From Chara braunii (Eukaryota; Streptophyta; Charophyceae; Charales; Characeae): a stretch of DNA of 22,678 nt. The notes below the pieces were generated by a model that was given only the letters and a program-made list of their open reading frames with translations, ran no database searches and was not told the DNA's origin. Shown in pieces: positions 16,346-22,678 of the stretch; the stretch's first letter is position 1, and each line of letters starts with the position of its first letter. The translations under genes and the position numbers were made by a program. The stretch covers positions 551,089-573,766 of the forward strand of contig BFEA01000188.1 in the NCBI GenBank assembly GCA_003427395.1. Direction: 5' to 3'.

Positions 16346-16983
16346 CAGACCCCCCAACCTATCCCCCCACCCGCGTGTTCTTTCTTTACCCCATCAAAAT
16401 GGCCCCAAATTTTCACCACGGGGTCCCCATGCCGAGCGTGGAACCCACCTATAGTATTTTGAAAGTACCGGATGTCCGATGAGATGTCCAGCCCAGCTGT
16501 CCAGTCGTCGGACAGCTGGTAATAACACATAGGTAACTTTTTTTACCCTATGAGTAGTAAATACTAGTATTTTTTTTGGGGTACCTTCTGAGGGTGGCTG
16601 CGGAAATGCGCTAACGGAAATGCGTCGACATGATATGCATCCACATGAAAAGCATGTACTTGAAATGAAATGAATCTAAATGAAATGCAGGCATGATGTA
16701 CGAATTTGCGGTTACTCGATGCTTGTGCTTTGTTTACTGGCTATGTACAATCCAGGGGGTATGTGCTGGGTGTGGGATTGTTTTTACGCTGATGATGGAT
16801 AGCTTGATCTTACAGGGAGGAGCAATGTCAGGGTGGTGTTGTTGATAAGAGCAAGAACTGACAGCAGCCAGGCGAAGCAGCGATCGCCGTGTGCGGGTGG
16901 GGTGGGCTAATGTTCGGGCGATGTTTGGGGGGAAGAGGATAGTTTGCAGCGTACGATCTTCTTCAAACCGGCTCGTTTAAGTG
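16346..16983. other. Non-coding region upstream of the main gene
   Basis: It contains a hairpin at 16493-16519, a degenerate GAAATGC/AAATGAAATG repeat at about 16605-16690, and an acceptor-like CTTACAG at about 16810-16816. No TATA box or other promoter motif is clear. The promoter and 5' leader of the gene at 17009 presumably lie here. Confidence 0.4.
16493..16519. repeat. Perfect 10-bp hairpin
   Basis: CCAGCTGTCC, a 7-nt loop AGTCGTC, then GGACAGCTGG. It is followed at about 16530-16552 by a weaker inverted pair (ATAGGTAA / TTACCCTAT) around a T run. Confidence 0.75.
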
Positions 16984-17007
16984 ATGGATCAGAAGAGTGG
17001 GGGGTGA
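16984..17007 (+). promoter_or_regulatory. Seven-codon upstream ORF ending next to the main start
   Basis: ATG at 16984 opens a frame encoding MDQKSGG with TGA at 17005-17007. One base later the main ATG (17009-17011) begins in another frame. If both are in the mRNA leader, ribosomes would have to re-initiate at once, or bypass this ATG, to make the long protein, so it could damp translation. Whether 16984 is in the transcript is not known. Confidence 0.4.
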
Positions 17008-17008
17008 A

Positions 17009-20000
17009 ATGAGATCGAGAGGAAGGGGAGCGGTTATTGGGAAGGGCAGGAGAGGGGAGGAGGAGAAGGAGGAGATGGTGAGGGGAGGAGGAGGAGGAGA
17101 TGTGGATGGTCCTTTCGGACAATTGTACAGTGTTGGACATGCCTTTAGACCGTTCAATCCTGTCTCTCACAGTAGAGCAAGCAGATGGACCGGCGGCTCC
17201 AGCGGCTCCTTGAAGAATTCACCCTCCGGTAGGCCTGGAGGAGAGTCAGCCACTCACGTGGCGATAGGCAGGGAGGCTTCCTTATCGTCTGCCGGTGTTT
17301 CGCAGAAGGTTTCTGCTTCTGCGGTCCGTAGCAACCAGCGAAGGCCAAGCCAAAAAGCGGCTGTGGCGACGACAGTGTCAGCGTCAGCATCATCGACAGC
17401 GGCGGGAAGTGCAGGAAGGGGAGGTGACATCAAGCATAAAGGAAAAGGCCGTGCACAGGCCGCCGATAATGATCGTAAAGCCCAACAAGACGAGCAGACT
17501 AAAGGACAAGAGGATGGAGGGAAGGACAAGAGGGGAAAGAGAAGGAGAGTTGGGGGAGAAGGAGTGGAGGATAGGGGGCGGGAGAAGAGGAGCCGTCTCC
17601 TCTCGCCTCGAGGACTGCGAACGAGAGCATGCGCGGAATCAGAGGAGCAGGAAGAGTGTCAGATGGAAGAAGACGGAGGCAAGGTCAGCTCACCAAACCG
17701 TTGCGGAGACGGGAAAGGAAAATTAGAGGAAAACGAGAAGCAGAGAGGGAATGCAGCAAGCAAGGGAGAGAAGAGGAGAAGAGAGAGAGAAGGATGGGTT
17801 GCGGGTGTCGTTTTGGCAGGGGGTGATGGAGGAAGAAAGATGGTCGTGCCGGTGGACAAGCTGGACGAAGAGGAAGGGAAGGCCGATAAGGAAAGTGGGG
17901 AGAGGAAGGATGAAACACTGGCATCTGCCGGAACTCATATGGTATTAAGGAGTGCAACAGGACAGCGAGGCGGTCCTGGGGCAGGGAGAAGCAGTGGGAG
18001 GCGGTCACGTAAGGAGAGGCTGGCAGCAGGACCTTCCGCCCGTCGCGAATGGGTAGTTGTGATCTCTAACGGAGGTGATGAGAAGGATGTAGGGCGAAGA
18101 AAATCAGCCAAGCCAGAAGCGAAGGAGGGTGCTGGTGGTAGGCTCCCCAAGGGATTGAGGACAGGACCTGCATCACCGTCAGCAGTCTTATCCCACAGCA
18201 GCAGGGCTGGCAAAGAAGTTGTGGCGAAGCGAGGGAAGAAAGATAAAGCCAGCAGCAGCGAGGCTGCTGGTGAGGGTGACGACGAGGATGACCGTACTCA
18301 GACGGGTGAGGTTGGTGCAGTTGCAGGACAAGAAGAAGGACCAGAAGGACAAGAGGAAGGACCAGAAGGAGAAGAAGAAGGACCAGAAGGGCAAGAAGAA
18401 GGGCCAGAAGGACATCTAGAAGAACCAGGTGGCGAAGCCGAAGTATCTCCAGCAAAGAATTCAGAAGAGGGGATGTCGTGTGCAATGGAGGCAGCACGGT
18501 CAATTGAAGAAGAGGAACAGGTGCAAGCAAAGGAAACAAAGACAGAAACGAAGGAGGAGGGGCAGGCGTCTGAAGAGGATGCACAGGGGGCAGGGGAAGA
18601 GGCTAGAGAAGCAGGTGGGGAGGTTCAAGCAGCAGGACACGAAGCGAAGGCAACTATGGAGAAGGGTTCGGCAGTGCAAGAGGACACTCGGGCAGAAGCA
18701 CAAGAGGACGCTCCTGCGGTAGCAGCAAAGGCTTTGGCAGAAGGACAGGAGGCGCGTGTAGAAGTGGGGGAGAATCCAGAAGCACGAGAAGAGCCACAAG
18801 AAACACGGAAGCAAGGAGAGGAAGGAGAGGATCATGCTGCCCAGGTTGTGGGGACCGTCTGTAAACAAGGAGTGACTGTGTCTTGTCCAGAAGATAGGGT
18901 GGGAGGAGGCATGATCCCCTCTTGCAGCAGCAGCAGCGTGCGGAAAATGGAGAAAGCTGCGGGTGTTGTGCAAGGATCTGAGAATCTACGATCACAGGAT
19001 CATCTCTCAGCAAATGGGGGGGGGGATGAGAGCCTGGTACTCCGTCGTGAGGAATGTGCAGAGGATTGTGTGAAGATAGAACAGAAGGAGGAGGCCAGTG
19101 GTTCCGCTTGCAGGAAAACCACCAAGAACATGGAAGGAGATAAGCTACCATCCATACTTCTTCCTCCTCGTCCTCCCCAACCTCTTGAGAAATCCTCCAG
19201 CGAGGGGCGGGCGGATGGAGGAGGTGGTGCTGCCAGGCCCATTCTCAGCCGACCATGGCCTAACGGTCGAGACGGAGGAAGGAGCGCCATGGGAGCGCCA
19301 GTGAAAAAGACGCTGGGTGCCACCAACCTGCCCTCCTCATTTTCCTCCTTCCGTCAACTGCCGCAGCAGCAAATACACGGGGGAGGCTTTGTAAGGAGGA
19401 ATCGTAGTGGAAAGGGATGGTGGCAGGTATCCCCATCAACGGAGGAGGAAGACGAAAGGAGGAGGAGGGCTGCCATGTGTGGCAGTGGCATTGGCAGTGG
19501 AATAGGAGTTGTTGTGACCAACGGATCTCTAGGCGCTGTCAGCGAGTGGAGGCATGAAAAGGGGAAAGGAGGGAGTGGTTTTGAGCCAGGGGATCGAGGA
19601 GGTCAGATGGAAGGTGGGCCGTTGGGGACCGCCGCGAATGCTGTCCCTTTGCGGACAAAGATGATGGGTCGGGAGGCTGACTGCAACTCCTTTCTGATTG
19701 GACCCTACTGCTCGTACGGCTGGAGTGAAGATGTGGAGCTATCAGCGCTGAAGACTGCAGATGAGGTGTTGGCGGTCTACCTTATATTCTGCAAAGATGG
19801 AAATCAAGCTATGATCTTCACGAGGAAGCAAGATGGAGGCCGTTGTTGGCGACTCCCCGCAAGAGCATTTGCTGGCAATCCCGGGGACGAAGACGTCACT
19901 TCCGATGTCACCAAAGTCTTGCCCCCGGGCTATTCCTGCGGCCTGATGTTAGAACCCCCTCGCTTAGCTTATTGGGCTGTCAACGGCGAGCAGAAATATC

Positions 20001-20353
20001 GAACAACCTTTTTCATGTTCAAGGCAATCAAACGTAACAATGTGGGAGGTAGCGACGAAGATGGGAAGGAGTCAGGGTCGTCGCATCCGTCCTTCCCGGG
20101 CACTAAGTCGTCAGAGCTAGAGGTGGAATGGATCGACCTCGCGGTCCTCGCGGATCCCTTGGCGGAGATGACCGGTAGGGTTCTGGTTATGGGCCGTTCA
20201 AATGCGTCTTTGCTATTCCGAATGCAGCCTAGGCTTAGGGGACCATGGTGGCCACTGCACCCCGGATTCCCGCAAAGACTGGCTCACTCCAAGGTTCACT
20301 TCCCACTCCCTCAGCGTGTGATACCCTCTAGACCAAAGCCACTTTATGGTTAG
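17009..20353 (+). CDS. Large charged low-complexity protein with C-terminal Nudix-like domain
   Basis: An uninterrupted frame of 1114 codons from the first in-frame ATG; a TGA lies in frame at 16982. An upstream GTG at 16997 would add four residues but is unlikely as a eukaryotic start. Residues 1-880 are low complexity: a Gly/Arg-rich N-terminus, a basic NLS-like KDKRGKRRR (172-180), 4-5 tandem GQEEGPE heptads (from 440), a long Glu/Ala/Gln acidic stretch, and LLPPRPPQP near 713. Residues ~892-1114 are globular: VLAVYLIFCKDGNQAMIFTRK, CWRLPA (W947), YRTTFFMFKAI, EVEWIDL (W1041). This order resembles a Nudix fold, but no G-x5-E-x7-RE-x2-EE box is visible, so a catalytic role is doubtful. The basic/acidic halves suggest a nuclear protein. 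Introns within the low-complexity part cannot be excluded. Purine-rich text lacks stops, so the N-terminal frame alone would be weak evidence; the C-terminal domain carries the call. Confidence 0.65.
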   Translation: MRSRGRGAVIGKGRRGEEEKEEMVRGGGGGDVDGPFGQLYSVGHAFRPFNPVSHSRASRWTGGSSGSLKNSPSGRPGGESATHVAIGREASLSSAGVSQKVSASAVRSNQRRPSQKAAVATTVSASASSTAAGSAGRGGDIKHKGKGRAQAADNDRKAQQDEQTKGQEDGGKDKRGKRRRVGGEGVEDRGREKRSRLLSPRGLRTRACAESEEQEECQMEEDGGKVSSPNRCGDGKGKLEENEKQRGNAASKGEKRRREREGWVAGVVLAGGDGGRKMVVPVDKLDEEEGKADKESGERKDETLASAGTHMVLRSATGQRGGPGAGRSSGRRSRKERLAAGPSARREWVVVISNGGDEKDVGRRKSAKPEAKEGAGGRLPKGLRTGPASPSAVLSHSSRAGKEVVAKRGKKDKASSSEAAGEGDDEDDRTQTGEVGAVAGQEEGPEGQEEGPEGEEEGPEGQEEGPEGHLEEPGGEAEVSPAKNSEEGMSCAMEAARSIEEEEQVQAKETKTETKEEGQASEEDAQGAGEEAREAGGEVQAAGHEAKATMEKGSAVQEDTRAEAQEDAPAVAAKALAEGQEARVEVGENPEAREEPQETRKQGEEGEDHAAQVVGTVCKQGVTVSCPEDRVGGGMIPSCSSSSVRKMEKAAGVVQGSENLRSQDHLSANGGGDESLVLRREECAEDCVKIEQKEEASGSACRKTTKNMEGDKLPSILLPPRPPQPLEKSSSEGRADGGGGAARPILSRPWPNGRDGGRSAMGAPVKKTLGATNLPSSFSSFRQLPQQQIHGGGFVRRNRSGKGWWQVSPSTEEEDERRRRAAMCGSGIGSGIGVVVTNGSLGAVSEWRHEKGKGGSGFEPGDRGGQMEGGPLGTAANAVPLRTKMMGREADCNSFLIGPYCSYGWSEDVELSALKTADEVLAVYLIFCKDGNQAMIFTRKQDGGRCWRLPARAFAGNPGDEDVTSDVTKVLPPGYSCGLMLEPPRLAYWAVNGEQKYRTTFFMFKAIKRNNVGGSDEDGKESGSSHPSFPGTKSSELEVEWIDLAVLADPLAEMTGRVLVMGRSNASLLFRMQPRLRGPWWPLHPGFPQRLAHSKVHFPLPQRVIPSRPKPLYG
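18326..18412 (+). repeat. In-gene 21-bp tandem repeat encoding GQEEGPE
   Basis: Four to five units of a 21-bp repeat (GGACAAGAAGAAGGACCAGA core) lie in frame in the large coding region. The third-position differences between units are mostly silent (GAA/GAG, GGA/GGG), which suggests the peptide, not only the DNA, has been kept. The unit is strongly acidic. Confidence 0.85.
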
Positions 20354-20544
20354 GATGAACCAAAGCTGGAGCCTATCGTCCGTCAGGTCCATAGCCGAAG
20401 CTGGGAGAAGAGAGAAAGGGATAGAAGCAGTACCATGCCAGCATGCCAGCACATATGCGCAGACGTCTCCATAGCTGCGCATGCACGCACACCCATCTGT
20501 TTGTGTGTGTGCTCACACGTGCATGCACTTGTGCTCATCTATGC

Positions 20545-20546
<2 letters not shown>
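20354..20546. other. 3' flank of the main gene
   Basis: No canonical AATAAA is seen in the first 200 bases after the stop. The stretch has short CA/TG-rich runs and leads into the (GA)n array. Confidence 0.4.

Positions 20547-20619
<73 letters not shown>
20547..20619. repeat. (GA)n microsatellite, about 36 units
   Basis: A pure GA dinucleotide array of 73 bp, about 200 bases after the stop of the main gene. It may lie in the 3' untranslated region. Confidence 0.95.
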
Positions 20620-20620
<1 letters not shown>

Positions 20621-21480
20621 AGTCCAAGATGGAAAATGCATGGAATAGGTAGCAAAGAAAGACATGGTGGTGAGGTATTAATCCCTTTCCATTTTATCTT
20701 TCAATGTTGCAAAGGGGTTGGTGGGGGATTACCTGAAGGTGAAGGTGTATCTAGGATAGGACGTAGTAGGACCAGGAAGCCCCAAGGCTTCATTACAGAA
20801 ACAGAGACCCCTCAGATGGAGGAGGCTGTGGCGGGCAAGCGAGGGGGGGGGGGGGGAAGGGGNGGGGAAGGGGGGGGATTCTCCAGGAGATGCAGACTGA
20901 TGAGGAAGGGGGGAGGAACGAGAGCGGATGGTCGAGGGCATTAACGTGTTCTGCTTCTTGCTCTGTATTTTCTTGGAGCATCAACAGATGAATCAGAGGA
21001 AGATGGGTGAGGTTGATTGGGGGGCGCGCGCATTTAGGGGAGTTTGGGTTGTGGGGAGGAGAGGTGGGGGGGGAAGGGGGAGCAAGCGAAGGAGTGGAGA
21101 AGGGGGAGGAAGAAGTGGGTTTATGGGGGCTCTGCTGTAACTCACATAGTTTTCAAGAGAGCGATCAGTCCGGGGAGGGAAATTGTTGAAGTGTGTATTG
21201 TACTCTGGGGTGCTTTCATCTTGTCGTCGCTCATATTCTCTCTTTTTTGCCTTACTTGCGTGATGTAGAGCTGCACTGACAGCCCTGGGGTAGGAGAAGG
21301 TAGGAGAGGAGAGGGTAGGAGGAGAGGTGGTTCGTTTCCGATGTCCATGGATTCCTATCTACAGCTGTTTGTGCCTCTATGCAGCTTTTTGAACGTTCCG
21401 ACTTGTACATTCCGCTTGTCTGGATCTCCTCCATCGATCTTTGCCCGTTTCTTTGTTCAGCTTCTTCCCTGCAAGGATTG
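20620..21480. other. G-rich non-coding stretch with one ambiguous base
   Basis: The plus strand is strongly G-rich. At 20842-20878 several G runs, one of about 15 G, surround an N at 20863, a likely sequencing or polishing failure. Short Gly-rich frames here are compositional. No gene is supported. Confidence 0.5.
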
Positions 21481-21501
21481 TTTTTTTTTTTTTTTTTTTT
21501 T
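21481..21501. repeat. Poly-T tract (21 T)
   Basis: An unbroken T run in non-coding DNA. Confidence 0.9.
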
Positions 21502-21790
21502 GTATTTTATGTCTTGTCATCATCATCAGCTCGTTGGGGGTCGCAAAGCGACAATTGTGTATTTGTCATGCCTGTAGTAATTTCCCCTTTTCAAGCACTG
21601 AAAAAAAGAGAAAGGATCGGTGTTATGGCGGTGGTGCTGGGCATGGCTGTGGACCTGTGATTGGTTGATGGCGATTCCCCCTTCCGTCTCCCTTCTCCAT
21701 CTGTATTGCTGCAACTTGCCGGGCTAGTTTTCCTCCCTGCCTTATTATAATATTTTATGCCCAAAGTGGCAACAACGCAGCAACTTGAAG

Positions 21791-21794
<4 letters not shown>
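21502..21794. other. Non-coding spacer
   Basis: Nothing recognisable between the poly-T tract and the second (GA)n array. Confidence 0.4.

Positions 21795-21849
<55 letters not shown>
21795..21849. repeat. (AG)n microsatellite, about 27 units
   Basis: A pure AG dinucleotide array of 55 bp, in the same orientation as the array at 20547. Confidence 0.95.
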
Positions 21850-21852
<3 letters not shown>

Positions 21853-22612
21853 CGGGGGAACAAGCAGAGATCTAATTCCTTCAGAAGTGTTGTTATCACC
21901 GCCAACTTTGTTTCTGTGTATGAAGTACGATGAACTTTTCTATACCGATCCGTCCAGAGAGAAGGTGTCTGGACTCTGGAGTCTGGACATATAGATGGAG
22001 GTGTGAACCGCCAGGTCCGCCACCACGTCCCTTCATGTGTCTGATTTTGAGGTGACTGCAATGTCATTTTTGGGGCCTTAAATTTGTGAAATCTACGGTC
22101 GTCAATTGTCGCATGGGTTTCCCATCACCAATATACCTTTTTTTTTTTTTTTTTAAGTTCCAGAACCTTCTAGTTATATCTTGGGATCTTGGGAGGTCGA
22201 GGGTTCAAAACTTCAAAGATACAAAATTCAAATCCCCTTTTCCGCCCTCCACCGCTTACTGAATTTCAATTTTCAAGAGAAGTTACAAAAACCTTTTACG
22301 TAATATGCTTTTCCTTGGATCTGATCCAATGTATAGGAACACTAATAAAAATAAAAAAATAAAAAAAAGAAATAAAAATAAAATATACAATGGGAAAAAA
22401 AAGGAAAAATGAAAAATGAAAAATGAAAAGTGAAGTCAAATTTTCATCATCATCTTGCTGATGTTCTCTTGGTTGTGACATTGAAGACAGACAGACAGAC
22501 AGACATAAAGTGAGTTCCGTGAACTGAAGATGAACTTTCAGTACAACTTTCCACGTCCCGATTTTGTTCGATAAGGAGATTCCCCTGTCGCTTTTAGATT
22601 CTAAATGCACGC

Positions 22613-22615
<3 letters not shown>
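21850..22615. other. A/T-rich non-coding stretch with simple repeats
   Basis: It contains a T run at 22138-22154, A-rich text with several AATAAA-like motifs at 22343-22385, a short (GAAAAAT)n at about 22404-22432 and five GACA units at 22486-22505. No gene. Confidence 0.5.

Positions 22616-22678
<63 letters not shown>
22616..22678. repeat. (TC)n microsatellite running off the window
   Basis: A pure TC array of at least 63 bp up to the last base. It is the complement of the two (GA)n arrays upstream. The window, and perhaps the contig, ends inside it. Confidence 0.95.

Noticed and set aside
15387-16462. Long open frames (up to 285 codons) through the CTG/CAG-like block
   Set aside because: All three plus frames and one minus frame are open because the repeat text contains few stop codons; no unique domain is present in any of them.
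16450-16520. Hammerhead-type ribozyme
   Set aside because: A GATGAG resembling part of the conserved core is present, but the GAAA element and the three stems in the required order are not.
17254-19326. Minus-strand open frames opposite the large gene
   Set aside because: They are Ser/Pro/Leu-rich shadows of the purine-rich coding strand, with no independent features.

Overview
The window looks like non-prokaryotic, repeat-dense nuclear DNA from a eukaryote with a large genome. It has many long microsatellites ((GA)n, (CA)n, (ATT)n, (GAAA)n), poly-A/T tracts, miniature inverted-repeat transposons, a decayed retroelement, one ambiguous base (N at 20863) and almost no intact coding sequence. 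There are no operons and no Shine-Dalgarno-led genes. From memory, the decayed retroelement proteins and the TTAA-flanked repeats resemble families abundant in a charophyte alga such as Chara. That assignment is recollection, not a search result.

Layout. 1-3371: non-coding DNA rich in transposon-like units that share the end TTAAACCACCAGTAC (or its complement), several joined head-to-tail through a shared TTAA. One unit (945-1264) carries a 54-bp foldback whose arms each hold a smaller hairpin. A tRNA-like relic lies at about 2375-2442 (minus). 3400-8450: a decayed plus-strand retroelement. It has a gag-like zinc knuckle with its His lost, a coiled-coil-like Glu/Lys stretch, several broken fragments, and a reverse-transcriptase region in which motifs A, B and C can be read despite stops, frameshifts, internal duplications and a damaged catalytic motif. 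A TTAA element (5583-5828) sits inside it, and a 16-bp minisatellite lies at 6291-6445.

8450-16980: mostly non-coding, with several imperfect direct duplications (periods of about 90-200 bp), microsatellites, an isolated Cys-rich ORF after a (CA)n tract, and a 600-bp CTG/CAG-like block containing perfect 22-bp palindromes.

16984-20353: the one convincing gene. It is a single open frame of 1114 codons from the first in-frame ATG, preceded by a 7-codon upstream ORF that ends one base before that ATG. The first ~880 residues are low-complexity, charged and NLS-bearing. The last ~220 have ordinary globular composition and look like a Nudix-type fold without a recognisable Nudix box (inference). 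20354-22678: non-coding, with two long (GA)n arrays, poly-T tracts and a terminal (TC)n array running off the window.
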